Assembly: GCA_029255685.2 (NCBI GenBank)
Contig: CM055316.2
Location: 81,032,861-81,096,860 of the forward strand
Source: Silene conica
Taxonomy: Eukaryota > Streptophyta > Magnoliopsida > Caryophyllales > Caryophyllaceae
Reading direction: 5' to 3'
Length of the DNA: 64,000 bases
Below, piece by piece: positions 11,269-22,361 of this stretch. Positions within the stretch are counted from its first letter, which is position 1. The number at the start of each line of letters is the position of its first letter. The notes under the pieces are model-generated. The model searched no databases. It had not been told where the DNA came from and saw only the letters and a program-made list of their open reading frames with translations. A program made the position numbers and the translations under genes.

Positions 11269-12129
11269 CTTATCACATGTGACGTCATCATTGTTATCTT
11301 ATTTGAGTCTTATTATCGTACTTAGCGAGTTAGTGGGGGTGATGATGACGATAACGATGTGATGTTGGTGGTGATGGCGAAAATGGTGACAATTAATTTG
11401 ACTATAAGACGAGCAAGATGAGAGAAAACGTATAAAATGTTAGATTACGATATAAAAGAAGTTTTAAAAAATGCGAGGAAAAGATGTTGACTAACCCGTA
11501 TTTTTACCCGAACCCGACCCGGAACCCGTATAGACTTGACCGGTATTTTATCCGACCGAAATACACCCGACCCGTATTTTACCCGAACCCGTATCTACCC
11601 GACCCGTAACCCGCCCGTTCAACCCGTTTGACAGGCCTAATCTTAAGCTATTACAAGGAGTGTCTATGAAAACCGGATCCACACTTGAGTTGACGCCTTG
11701 ATTAGCTAAGAAGTCCGCAACTCTGTTCGCTTCTGTATAAGTATGCTCAAGTCTAATAGTCCAACGAGGCTCCCTGAGAAGCTCCTTGCATTTCTTCACT
11801 AAGTATTTTAGTCCATTGGTAACCAGTTGTTCCTCATTCACTATGTCCACACACGGCTGATTGTCCATGTGAACGATAACTTTGGTAAAATTCATAGCTT
11901 TAGCTCGCTCTAGCCCGACCAAAAGAGCTCGAATTTCGGCCTTCATCGAAGAACAAGAACCACAAGAGAACGAATCAGCGGAAATAAAATTACCAGTTGA
12001 TAAACTGTGTATGTGATGTTCCAAAAAAATGATATTTGGATAATAGATTAACATGAAATATTTTGATTTGGATCATTTTAGATATTTTATATTGTAAGGA
12101 AGTTAAATCTGTAAAGTTTGGTTTGTCTA

Positions 12130-14535
12130 TAAGCTTGTTATATCCTATAATAAATATTTGGTTGTTTTTCACGAAACAACATAAAATAAAGTATATAACT
12201 CATTTTGTCTATTTCAAACACGACCTTTAAAATAATGAAAGAGTCTCTAAATGTGTGTATTTTAAATCGAATGCCAATTTTAACACCTTGAATCATTTTT
12301 ATATGATATTAAAGTACTATGGTGACTTATTGGTGAGTATTTCGAGAATTTTTATCCGGGAACTTTTTGGCCTAAAAAAGGTGAATAATAACCTTCAAAA
12401 TTGGCTAATTTCGGTTATTTTAGAATTCAAAATATTTTTTTTTCCTGAATTCCTGTCAATAGACTCATTAAATCTTATAATAAATATTGGATGTTTGAAT
12501 TTTTCACGAAACAATATAGAACAAAGTATATACTTCGTATAACTTATTTTGTCTATTTGAAACACGACCTTTAAAGTAATGTTAGAGCCTCTAAATGTGT
12601 CTATTTTAAACCGTATGTCAATTTTAACACCTTGAATCATTTTTCTATGGTATTAAAGTACTATGGTGCGAATATCGAAATTTTTTATCTCGGGACCTTT
12701 TCGGCCAAAAAAACGTGGATAATAACTTTCAAAATCAGCTATTTTCGGTCATTTTAGAACCCGAAATATTTGTTTTGAATCTTTGTCAATAGGCTCATTA
12801 TATTCGATAATAAATATTGGATGTTTGTGGATTTTCATAAAACAACATAAACTAAAGTAAATAACTTAGTTTGTCTATTTCAAACACGACCTGTAAAATA
12901 ATGTAAGAGTCTCAAAGTAACCGTATGCCAATTTTATCATCTTGAGTCATTTTTATATGGTATTAAAGTATTATGATGCGAATTTCGAGAATTTTTATCC
13001 GGGGCCTTTCGGCCTAAAAAACGTGGATAATAACCTTCAAAATCGTCTATTTTCGGTCATTTTAGAAACCAAAATATTTTTTCTGCATCTTTGCCTATTA
13101 GGCTCATTATATCCTATAATAAATATTGGGTGCTAGACTTTTCACAAAACAACATAAAATAAAGTATATAACTAATTACCTTCAAAATCGTTTTTTTCGG
13201 TCATTTTCAAACCCGAAATATTTTTTTCCGGAATCTTTGCTCTATAGGCTCATTATATTCTATAATAAGTATTGGATGCTTGGATTTTTCACGAAACAAC
13301 ATAGAATAAAGTATAAAACTTATTTTGTCTATTTGAAACACGACCTTTAAAGTAATGTTAGGGCCTTTAAACGTGTCTATTTTAAACCGCCAATTTTAAC
13401 ATATTTTGTCATTTTTATATGGTATTAAAGTACGATGGTGCGAATTTTTATAATTTTTATCTCGGGACCTTTTCGGCCTAAAAAACGTGGATAATAACCT
13501 TCAAAATCGGCTATTATCGGTAATTTTGGAACCCGTTTTTTTTTTATGAATCATGCTCAATAGGCTCATTATATCCGATAATAAAATATTGGATGCTCAG
13601 ATTTTTCAGAGAACAAAATAGAATAAAATATATAACTTATTTTGTCTATTTCAAACACGACATTTAAAATAATGATAGGCCTTTAATGTGCCTATTTTTT
13701 AACGTATGCCAATTTTAACACATTGAGTCATTTTTATATGGTATTAAAGTACTATGGTGCGAATTTCGAGAGTTTTTATCGCTGGATCTTTTTTGCCTAA
13801 AAAACGTGGATAAACCTTCAAAAATGGCTATTTTTGTTCATTTTAGAACCCGAAATATTTTCTTTCTGAATCCTTGTATATAGGCTTATTATATCCTATA
13901 ATAAATATTGGATGCTTGAATTTTTCACAAAACAACATAAAATAAACTATATAACTTATTTTATCTATTTCAAACACGACCTTTTAAAGTAATGTTATGG
14001 CCTCTAAATGTGTTTATTTTAAACCGTATGCCAATTTTAACACTTTGAGCCATTTTTATATGTTATTGAAGTACTGTGGTGCGAATTTCGAGAATTTTTT
14101 ATCTCTGGACCTTTTCGGCATAAAAAACGTGGATTAGCTTCAAAATCGGCTATTTTCGGTCATTTTAAAACCCGGAATATTTTTTCTAAATCCTTGTGAA
14201 TAGGCTCATTATATCCGATAATAAATATTGGATGCTCGTATTTTTCACAAAACAAAATAGAATAAAATATATAACTTATTTTGTCTATTTCAAACACGAC
14301 ATTTAAAACAATGATAGAGTCTTTAAATGTGTCTATTTTATAACGTATGCCAATTTTAACACCTTGAGTCATTTTTATATGGTATTAATCTATTATGGTG
14401 ATAATTTCAAGAATTTTTATCCCGAGACCTTTTTGGCCGAAAAAAACGTGGATAATAACCTTCAAATGCTATTTTCGGTCATTATAGAACCCGAAATATG
14501 TTTTTTTTTTTTTCCCTGAATCCTTGTATATAGTT
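12130..14535. repeat. satellite-like tandem array, ~320 bp unit
   Basis: The anchor TCTATTT(C/G)AAACACGAC recurs at about 12208, 12551, 12873, 13325, 13644, 13966 and 14283, mostly 317-343 bp apart, and other words (TTCACGAAACAACATA, TTTTATATGGTATTAAAGTA, GGCCTAAAAAACGTGGATAA) keep the same order. Copies differ by many substitutions and short indels, and one spacing (452 bp) holds an extra partial unit. ORFs here arise only from the repeated sequence and are not genes. Confidence 0.9.
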
Positions 14536-15288
14536 TCATAATAGTTTAAAACACATGCAACAATTGTAAAGGTTTGAAATTTACACATGTTTCAAATCCG
14601 TGAAAAAAATGCACGAATTCAGTGTTAAAACACGATAACAAATTTTTTTATATCTACTCATTTTAGTGGATTAGCTCAATATTTATAACGAAATACTATA
14701 GAATATTATTTTAGCGGAATGCTCTAAAATCTACTTAACAGAGTTTTATAGTTTATTTCTCTTGTTAACTTTTTGTATCTTCTTTTTGAAATTGAAAATT
14801 AAAAGGGTACTATTTATTAACTTTTTTTTGTTGAAAACTATTTCTTATTAAAACAAATTACTCAAATTTAGTAATATCTCGAAAATTTGCTATTATGATG
14901 GTCAAAATGTTAGAGTTAAAAGCTTGAAAATAAATATAGTAACGTTATTTGTTTTATCATTTATATTTTCATTGTCTAATAATGTTTTTTATTCATTTTT
15001 TTATTTTACTTTTTTATTATTGATAAATTATGTGGATTATTAGGAAATTTTTCATTCTCATATTGTATTATTTAAGCAACATATATGGAATTGAGTATGA
15101 TGGTTCATTGAAAATTTGTATTGATTATTCGATGAAATTTTATTAACAAAGTTGGTTTTTCATAAATAATATACATAGTTTTGTGGCGGGTTTTACATTT
15201 ATTTAAAATAAAAAATAAATGAAAATGGATGTGATGATGTGGAAGCACGAAGTTGCACGAAATGTTCTTATATTAATATAGATAAGAT
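14536..15288. other. AT-rich segment interrupting the satellite array
   Basis: About 750 bp without the satellite unit. The right edge reads CTTATATTAATATAGATAAG, a pattern often seen near transposon ends in plants, but I could not find matching ends or a target duplication. The array resumes at a different point of the unit, so it is not a simple clean insertion. Confidence 0.45.
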
Positions 15289-15715
15289 GACGAGCATTTC
15301 GAGAGTTTTTATCCTGGGACCTTTTTGGCATAAAAAATGTAGATAATAACCTTCAAAATCGACTATTTTCGGTCGTTTTAGAACTTGTTATTTTTTTTTT
15401 CCGAATCCTTGTCTATAGCGTCATTATATTCTATAATAAATATTGGATGTTTGGATTTTTCACCAAACAACATAGAATAAGTATATAACTTAGTTTGTCT
15501 ATTTCAAACACGACCTGTAAAATAATGTAAGAGTCTCTAAATGTGTTTATTTTAAACCGTATGCCAATTTTAACACCTTGAGTCATTTTTATATGGTATT
15601 AAAGTGTTATGGTGCGAATTTCGAAATTTTTTATCCCGGAACCTTTCGGCCTAAAAAAACGTGGATAATAACCTTCACGGCTATATTCTCGGTCATTTTA
15701 GAACCCGAAATATTT
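15289..15715. repeat. satellite-like array, separated ~1.3-unit remnant
   Basis: The same ~320 bp unit resumes with the anchor TCTATTTCAAACACGAC near 15498 and the GGCCTAAAAAAACGTGGATA word near 15648. It is the outlying part of the array at 12130-14535. Confidence 0.85.
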
Positions 15716-15879
15716 TAATAAAATGCGCACATTATATGAAAATGGAGGACGTAAATACTTAAAGCGTAAGAACTTCACAATTCGAGCCAACCAATTAAAT
15801 TAAATTTATTTAATTTTTAAAGTCGTCTTATTACTTTAACGACCCAGTTTTTAATGGAAAAATCTATGAATTAATTAAA

Positions 15880-16301
15880 AAGAGTTTTGTTTGGTTGATG
15901 AAATCGATAACTTTTTAAGATTTAAATCCTATATATATAAGGCAACAAACCTATGTGAATTAAAATGCATATCCAACCAAATACAAAGGATGTAGAAACT
16001 TCAATTCATTCGGGACTTAAATCCTATATCCAACAAAATACATCCAACAAAACAACATTTACCTAATTCACGGGAAGATTAAATTCATATAAACTTGAAA
16101 ATCACGTGAATTAGGTAAATGTTGTTTTGTTGGATGTAGAAACTTCAATTCATTAGGTAAGTGACTTCCTACATTACGTAGGATTTAGAGTTCCATAGAA
16201 AGTTCCATTCTCATGAATTGGGCAACCAAACAGGACTCAATTTTTCCACTTCCCATGATTTTTCCACTTCCAATGATTTTAAAAGACAACCAAACAACCC
16301 C
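15880..16301. mobile_element. degenerate Tourist-like MITE related to the copy at 29182
   Basis: The right end AACCAAACAACCCC and adjacent words (ACTTCCCATGATTTT, GACTTCCTACAT) match the element at 29182-29478. The left end is poorly conserved. Inside, about 16046-16140 forms a long hairpin: arms of about 33 bases (CATCCAACAAAACAACATTT and its inverse) around a loop of about 28 bases. Confidence 0.6.
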
Positions 16302-16694
16302 TTAGTTGTATTCCCTTAAGTTTTATTTAAGTACAATCAATTATGTTTACTTAATCTCTTCACAAAATTAAGAATTTTTTGGTTAATGGGTGTTTTTTTA
16401 CCCAATTAATTGGGTAATTGGTGTTGTTTTGAAAGTATTTAGGGTTGTAGTGTCCACGTGGACACTTTTCGTATTTTTGCAGAATTAAAGCAATGCCGCT
16501 AAGGTTACTGACGACTTCATTTTTTTTTCCGAGAGGGAGGGAAGAAGCCGCTAAGTTTATGAGCGGCTTAGCCCAAAAACTTAGAAAAAAAATGAAAACT
16601 CAGCAAAGTCGCCAAGGTATACTCTTTCTATGGGCAACTTCATAACAAGAAGTTTCTGTTTTGTTAAGATGCCACAAGGAGGTTAGCTTTCTGA

Positions 16695-17685
16695 GAGAGA
16701 TACTATGAGCAGTCATCGGACATATTAGCTGACAAGGATGCAACACTTGTGTTGTCTTATTCACTAATTATGCTGAACACCGATCAACATAACACGCAGG
16801 TGAAAAAGAAGATGAAAGAAGAGGATTTTGTTCGGAATAATCGGCGGATCAATGATGGCTATTTAGCTGCTGTGAAGATAGCAACCATCTTGAATCTGTT
16901 CTTAATAATATGGTCATCTCTTTGCAAGTTCACAACTCTTTTGAACCCATCTTATCTTGAAGAGTTTCTTTTCACTTATAGTAGTGACACAAAGGCTAAG
17001 ATGGCAACCACAGCCGTGTTCACTATTGCAAATAAATATATATGGCGATTATATATATTCATTCAGGCTATTGAAATTGAGAGCTTGGAAGAATATGTGA
17101 TATTATTGAGTGAATCCTTTACAGTACATAAGACTATGCATTATATACTAAAATATACAAGCTAAAGATGGAAGCAAAATATATCGCAACAGCTATAAAA
17201 TAACTTACAGAAGGCAAGAGGATATTGGGCCTAGCCCATCTCCATTAGGGTTTATCTAGGGTTTTATTAAGTGACGAACTATTATAAATAGATCGTCACA
17301 TATGAATGTAAGGAAACACAATATCAATAATATATTATCTTCACCTCACTTATCAACAACCGTTATCAACTCCAAGAAATCCTCGGGTTTTAGGGGCCGC
17401 TTTAGTCAACTGTTGTTCTTTGACTCAGATGAGCCTAGATCACAGCCAACTGAAGAAGAATTTACTGCTCAGCAAGAAATCCTTGAGACTATCCAGAAAT
17501 GCCAGATCGGCAATATTTTTACTGAGAGTAAATTTTTGCAGGCGGATTCATTGATGGACCTTGTACGTGCAATCATGGCTGCAGGTCAAATACAGAAAGA
17601 GGGTGGCTATCTACGTTTGGCGTTAATAGAAATCAATTTGAATAGGGCAAAACGATGCCAACTCAAAAATTTACAGTCCACCTAA
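16695..17685 (+). pseudogene. captured GNOM-like ARF-GEF fragments
   Basis: Three separate pieces of a GNOM/GBF1-type guanine nucleotide exchange factor lie in order. About 16697-16860 encodes part of the Sec7 domain (YYEQSSDILADKDA, then SYSLIMLNTDQHNTQVKKKM and FVRNNRRINDG). About 16905-17032 matches the downstream region (SLCKFTTLLNPS, KAKMATTAVFTIANKY). About 17385-17600 matches a later region (GRFSQLLFFDSDEPRSQPTE, IFTESKFLQADSLMDLVRA). Intervening protein is missing or replaced by intron-like sequence, and the frame is not continuous. A functional ARF-GEF is more than 1400 residues, so this cannot act as one. Its place between MULE inverted repeats explains it as transduplicated DNA. 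Confidence 0.9.
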
Positions 17686-17815
17686 AAAAAATCTGTTAAA
17701 TTTAAATACGATGTCAAACGATTAAATAACTGAATTAAAGGCAATAGTCTATTGAAATCGATACATGCTGAATAAAAATTACTCCGTAAAAGTTACTGTA
17801 ATCTGCGAAATTACT

Positions 17816-18288
17816 CTAACCCATAATTCTGTTTAGTTTTGCTGTAGCAGTAATATGCTTAGCCACGGCTTTTCGTCGTAGAGTTGCGGTCTTCGATCTT
17901 ACTCTTTCTTGGCATCTATCAGCTTTGCGATCCCTAGACCCGTACCAAAATTCATCCTCTCCGTCATCCAAACCCGTATAACCGTCTTCATATCTCGACG
18001 ATGATTGCTTCAACTTCCCGGGTGCACTTGTAATATTTCCATTGCTGTGGTTTTCTTCCTTGACGACGAGCTCTGAGGTAACAGCCGGTTTTTCATGCTT
18101 CTTACGGTATTTTCGTTGCTTGAACCTCAAGGTAACATTATTGTTATTATCCTTATTAGGAGTCTTCATCAGATCAGGTAGTCATGACGGTATCTCGTAA
18201 ATATTAGAGTTGTCATCTTCGAGACTAGATAACAAGAGAAAGGGATTAGCTCTCGAACACCCCATCGTCATCATGATTTTTGATCAAG
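17816..18288 (-). pseudogene. unrecognised ORF inside the Pack-MULE
   Basis: On the minus strand, near the right inverted repeat, an ATG-initiated frame (about 18285) reads MGCSRANPFLLLSSLEDDN before a stop, and a second frame of 117 codons (18169-17816) begins MKTPNKDNNNN. The latter is basic and acidic in patches, with YEDGYTGLDDGEDEFWYG and a Lys/Arg-rich C-terminal part. I do not recognise it. It may be a second captured gene, in opposite orientation to the GNOM pieces. Confidence 0.4.
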
Positions 18289-18639
18289 GTTGTGATTTGT
18301 AGGGTTAAATTGAATTTGTTTTTTGTTTTGGGCTGGAAATCTTGAACACCCCATAGAAAGTGTAAGCCGCTACTTACCTTGGCGACTTTGCTGAGTTTTC
18401 ATTTTTTTTCTAAGTTTTTGGGCTAAGCCGTTCATAAACTTAGCGGCTTCTTCCCTCCCTCTCGGAAAGAAAAATATGCTTAGTGAAGTCGTCAGTAACC
18501 TTAGCGGCTTTGCTTTAATTCTGCAAAAATGCAAAAAGTGTCCACGTGGACACTACAAGCCTAAATACTTTCAAAACAACACCAATTACCCAATTAATTG
18601 GGTAAAAAACACCCATTAACCAAAAAATTCCAAAATTAA

Positions 18640-19195
18640 CGTTTAATTCAACAAAATTTACTTCACCTCAGTTCCACTTAATTTAGTTCAATTAAGTTTT
18701 ACTCCAATTAATTTAATTAAGCTAATTTCAACCGAAAAGAACAGGGCTTTAATCCCTTAAATTAAAGACTTTTATTTTTATCTAAATTACCCTTTGTGTT
18801 CGTAAATCTTAAGATATCGTAAATGAAGCCGATGCAACTCAATTAGGCTAGTAAACATACGACACTTAGCTAAAAACTCGTGTATTATACACAAAATTGG
18901 AAATTTTGATGGATTGTGAACAAATACAGCAAAAAATATTATTAATAATTTATTACTATAATTTAACTTAATCATCCTTAATATTTATATATACATATAA
19001 AATCATTAATCAATAATATTCTTTTTCTAGAAGAAAATAAACAATTATAGTATAAAATAAAATATAAACTCTCACCTAACCTAAATCAAAGTAAAGTGAG
19101 ATTAAATAATTTTTCACCCTACATTATAAATAATCATCAAAAACCCTACAATTCACTCAATTTTTGTTCCCTATAACTTTGTGCAATTTTTTTTT
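18640..19195. other. spacer upstream of the WNK gene
   Basis: AT-rich sequence. The piece up to about 18745 ends with GAACAGGGC near an ATTTAATT-rich stretch and resembles a decayed end of the TTCTTTTGGACT element family at 10178. The part near 19130-19200 should contain the WNK promoter and transcription start. No coding content. Confidence 0.4.
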
Positions 19196-19266
19196 ACCGT
19201 CTCAGGTTCTCAATTCCCCTCATCAATCAGGTAATTTCTCGCCCTCTCCTTTTTTTTCAATTAAAA

Positions 19267-19580
19267 ATCAGGGTTTAAGACGGCTTTTAGACAAGAGTTT
19301 GTGTAAAACGGGTTTTTTATACTATTCCAATTATTAGAATTATTAAATTTCTATGATTTATACTATGATGGTGCAATATTGATTGATAGAGTTATTAGGG
19401 TTTAAGACGGTCTTAGACAAAAATTTGCGTAAAACAAACCACTTTTATAATTTTTATCAGGTAATTAAATTTCTATGATTTATACTATGATGGTGCAATA
19501 TTAATTGATAGATTAAATAGGGTTTAAGACAGTCTTAGACAAAAGTTCGCGTAAAACAAACCTTTTTAATAATTTTTATA
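19267..19580. repeat. ~120 bp tandem repeat in the 5' UTR intron of the WNK gene
   Basis: The words GGGTTTAAGACGG, TTCTATGATTTATACTATGA and TGGTGCAATATT recur in the same order, giving about 2.5 diverged copies (starts near 19270, 19398 and 19518). A likely 5' UTR donor (CAATCAG followed by GTAATT) sits near 19230, so the repeat lies in a leader intron. Confidence 0.75.
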
Positions 19581-19668
19581 ACGTATTGTTGATTTGTTAT
19601 TGTTATGGTTTTACTGATGATATAAAAAGTTGAGAACGGTAAAAATAAGTAAAGTGAAATATCGACAG

Positions 19669-21092
19669 ATGGCAATTGAGGAATCGGACGTGGACTTGTC
19701 AGATCCGGACTCCGAGCCATTTGTGGAGGTCGATCCAACCGGAAGGTATGGCCGGTACAAGGAACTTCTAGGGGCGGGGGCGGTCAAGAGGGTATACCGA
19801 GGATTTGATCAAGAGGAAGGCATAGAGATAGCATGGAACCAAGTGAAATTAAGCAAATTTAGTGACGACCAGGTTATGATAAATAGGTTATTTTCCGAGG
19901 TTAGGCTTTTACAAAAATTAAAGAACAAAAATATAATTATGTTGTATAATGTATTCGAAAATACGACACATAATACCCTTAATTTTATTACGGAAGTGTG
20001 TACGTCCGGGAATTTAAGGGAGTATCGGAAGAAACATAGAAACGTTTCTTTGAAGGCTTTGAAGAAATGGTCTAGGCAGATTTTAAGAGGGTTGGAATAT
20101 TTGCATACTTCTGAGCCGTGTATCATTCATAGAGATCTTAACTGCAGTAATGTTTTTGTCAATGGTAATACTGGTCAGGTATGAATCTCCTTTTTCTTTT
20201 CCGATTTGTCTTGTTTGTGACGGTTTTTAGCTTGTGATTTTTTACCGTCCTCCCCGACCCCACTTTCCTTTATCTCCCCCAATTGGGTTTTGTTCGACCT
20301 GTCACAAGCTTGTGCTGTGTATTGGCATCACAAACGAGAATTTATGTTTGCTTTTTGTGAGAGATCTTTTTAAAAAGACAGATTTTGTCGCTCTTTAATG
20401 AGAATTTGTGTTCTTTTTAAAAATCCAATTTATTATGTATATGTCCCTTGTAAATCAAAATTATACATAATAACATTTTTTTTAGATCGAATATGATATG
20501 AACTTTAATGCAAAATGTCTATTTTTAAGGCGTTATTGGTTACATAATGAACAAAATTGGAATGAAATTGATAAAGGCATATTATTGATTAATTTATTAC
20601 TAAATAGGTGGATACTCTTGCTTAATTTTGGATTTTATTTTTGTAAAATAACGTAGAATTAAATTATAATTAATATATGGTTAATTGTACATGGACATAT
20701 AGGTAAAGATTGGTGATTTGGGTTTAGCAACCATAGTTGGAAAGAGCCACGTGGCACATACGATTCTCGGAACACCAGAATTCATGGCTCCAGAGCTGTA
20801 CGATGAAGATTACACCGAGGTGGTCGACATTTACGCGTTTGGAATGTGTCTGCTCGAAATGGTGACCATGGAAATACCATATAGTGAATGTGAAAATGTA
20901 GCTAGGATATACAAGAAAGTCACTGGAGGAGTAAGGCCAGATTGCCTTAAGAAGGTTAGAGATCCGGAAGTGATGATATTTATCGAGAAGTGTCTTGCTC
21001 AGCCTAGGGTTAGGCCTTCGGCCACTGAGCTCCTCGCCGATCCTTTCTTTGATTGCCTTGTCGATGATGATGACGACGAGGAGGAAGAGTAA
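19669..21092 (+). CDS. WNK11: WNK-family serine/threonine kinase, WNK11-like
   Basis: A short with-no-lysine kinase of 299 residues in two exons (19669-20178 and 20703-21092; donor CAG/GTATGA, acceptor ATAG). The start is the ATG at 19669; the upstream in-frame codon is TTG. The glycine-rich loop [13 protein letters not shown] carries the WNK-specific lysine (K40), while the usual beta-3 lysine position is Asn (AWNQVKL, N57), the family signature. The catalytic loop is HRDLNCSN (154-161) and the metal-binding motif is DLG (175-177), followed by [11 protein letters not shown]. The HRDLN form, with Asn for Lys, is as I remember for the WNK11 branch. The protein ends after the kinase domain with an acidic tail (DDDDDEEEE) and lacks the long C-terminal extension of larger WNKs. 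Likely cytosolic signalling in osmotic or ion balance, by family knowledge. Confidence 0.95.
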
Positions 21093-21413
21093 TGTCCAGC
21101 CTTCGGGTTTTAGTTGAAGGTTGTGATTTCTTAATTGTTATTTTAGCTAGGTAGCTGGCTAATACATTAATGTTTGTTGGTCTAAGTCGTTTTGTTGCTT
21201 TTCGGGGTTGCTTTTGTAATTGTAAATAGAAACCCCGGGTTAATAAATCGGAGTTGTAGTCTTATTTGATAGTCAATTCTGGTGATTTTTTTTGGTTTGC
21301 GTTTAATTTGATAGGCACTTGTGATATACTATTTGGCTTTCTCAATTGATCTCCAATTAGTATACGTAGATGTATTTAATCGTTGAAATACGATAATAAT
21401 AATAATAGGGATA
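21093..21413. other. WNK 3' UTR and spacer
   Basis: Sequence following the WNK stop. AATAAA-like words (for example TTAATAAATCGG near 21240) could serve as the polyadenylation signal. Nothing else is seen. Confidence 0.5.
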
Positions 21414-21929
21414 TGCTAAATCCCGCACACAATTTTGCTTAATCCAACACATTTTTCCGTTTCATTCCGCTTTTAACCCTTTCATTCTTCACACACAACT
21501 AGAGAGTGAGGTAAATAAAAGTAACTACAAAAACTCAAAAAATAAATTCAAATATACTACCTTATCGACCACCACCCTCCCCAATCCACTCCCGGCACCA
21601 ACCACACCATCCCCTCGTCCTTCACAGTGCCTACGATCACCTACAGTCCTACACGGCTACACTAACCAATTCGACGACCACTAATAAACACTCTTTCAAT
21701 AACTCAAAATTCAAACCTTAATTATAAAAATCATTTTTGAGAATGTTGACAAAGTGGCAAGATTGCTTGTGATATACCATAATTATTAAATTGGTTAGAT
21801 TTTGAGAATGGAGAGAAAGGGGATAATATTTTTTTTAGTTTGTGTTCAAGATAAATGGCAAGATTGAAAAATTGAGTTAAATCGAGTTAAATTATGTGGA
21901 TTTAGTAAAACTAAGTGCGAGATTTAGCA
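21414..21929. mobile_element. non-autonomous DNA transposon with ~36 bp inverted ends
   Basis: The left end TGCTAAATCCCGCACAC and the inverted right end TGCTAAATCTCGCACTT match over about 36 bases with some mismatches. The ~516 bp interior has no ORF of interest. Both flanks are AAT microsatellite sequence, so the target duplication is not resolved and I do not assign a superfamily. Confidence 0.7.
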
Positions 21930-22288
21930 AATACATAGTAATAATAATAATAACAAATATAATGTGAGACTGTGAGAGTTGAGACCTATTAATCCATCTA
22001 AAATCACATCTCATATACTCCCGAAGTCCCGGTATGTAACCATTTTTAAGGCGGCGAATTGTTTTAACAAGGGGTGACTCGCCACATATCGAGTTATTGA
22101 TGATCATTTTTATATATCTATTTCTCTCGTTCAATTTATTAGTTCACGATTAATTAAAATACCTCCTTTAAATTACACCGTGTAGTTACTAATTTACTAT
22201 ACTTTTAATTTTCAGAGTTCCGATTTTGATGTTCCAAATTTCTTTATTTTAGTTACTTATATATAATAAGTGATTAAATTATCAATAA

Positions 22289-22361
22289 GCGTCTGTAGCT
22301 CAGTGGATAGAGCGTCTGTTTCCTAAGCAGAAGGTCGTAGGTTCGACCCCTACCTGACGCG
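22289..22361 (+). tRNA. tRNA-Arg (anticodon CCT)
   Basis: A cloverleaf can be folded: acceptor GCGTCTG with CTGACGC, D-arm GCTC...GAGC, anticodon loop TTCCTAA (anticodon CCT, reading AGG), T-arm GTAGG-TTCGACC-CCTAC. The acceptor stem has one T-T mismatch at its sixth pair. A T-run (GTTTTTG) directly downstream fits a Pol III terminator. No intron. Confidence 0.95.

Larger units (their letters stand above)
9502..11639. mobile_element. hAT-type element inserted in the LINE
   Basis: Ends are TAGACCTGTAAAAACCTG on the left and, inverted, TAGGCCTGTCAAACGGGT on the right, both followed by degenerate ACCCG repeats. An 8-base target duplication ATCTTAAG lies at 9494-9501 and 11640-11647. The 2138 bp interior has no transposase. 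It holds a block of CACGTCATCACCTC-type repeats (about 9760-10150) and a nested element at about 10178-11268. Confidence 0.88.
9400..12001 (-). mobile_element. 5'-truncated LINE 3' end, interrupted by a hAT element
   Basis: On the minus strand a LINE 3' end runs from 12001 to a poly(A) tail (the T-run at 9400-9411). Perfect 13-base target duplications, AAACTGTGTATGT, sit at 9387-9399 and 12002-12014. The coding part (about 11650-12000) is an RNase H-like domain with the features MKAEIRALLVGLE, VIVHMDNQ and TEANRVADFLANQG, typical of the C-terminus of plant LINE polyproteins. The frame continues in the 9402-9501 piece after the hAT element is skipped. LINE sequence totals about 460 bp, so most of the element was lost at insertion, as is usual for target-primed reverse transcription. 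Confidence 0.88.
16372..18630. mobile_element. Pack-MULE carrying host gene fragments
   Basis: A Mutator-like element with terminal inverted repeats of about 247 bp (16372-16618 and about 18376-18630) that are nearly identical over words such as GTGTCCACGTGGACACT, GAGAGGGAGGGAAGAAGCCG and GGCGACTTTGCTGAGTTTTC. A perfect 9-base target duplication CAAAATTAA flanks it (16363-16371 and 18631-18639), the hallmark of this superfamily. There is no transposase. The 1.75 kb interior holds pieces of a GNOM-type ARF-GEF gene on the plus strand and an unknown ORF on the minus strand. Close similarity of the two ends suggests a fairly recent insertion. Confidence 0.93.

Noticed and set aside
12255-14372. 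Several small ORFs in the ~320 bp array
   Set aside because: They fall in repeat units in varied frames and share no conserved protein.
16749-17685. Host ARF-GEF gene at 16.7-17.7 kb
   Set aside because: Only disconnected pieces exist, flanked by MULE inverted repeats and a 9-base target duplication.
19630-19668. WNK start upstream of the ATG at 19669
   Set aside because: The upstream in-frame codon is TTG, and the ATG at 19669 begins the conserved N-terminus.
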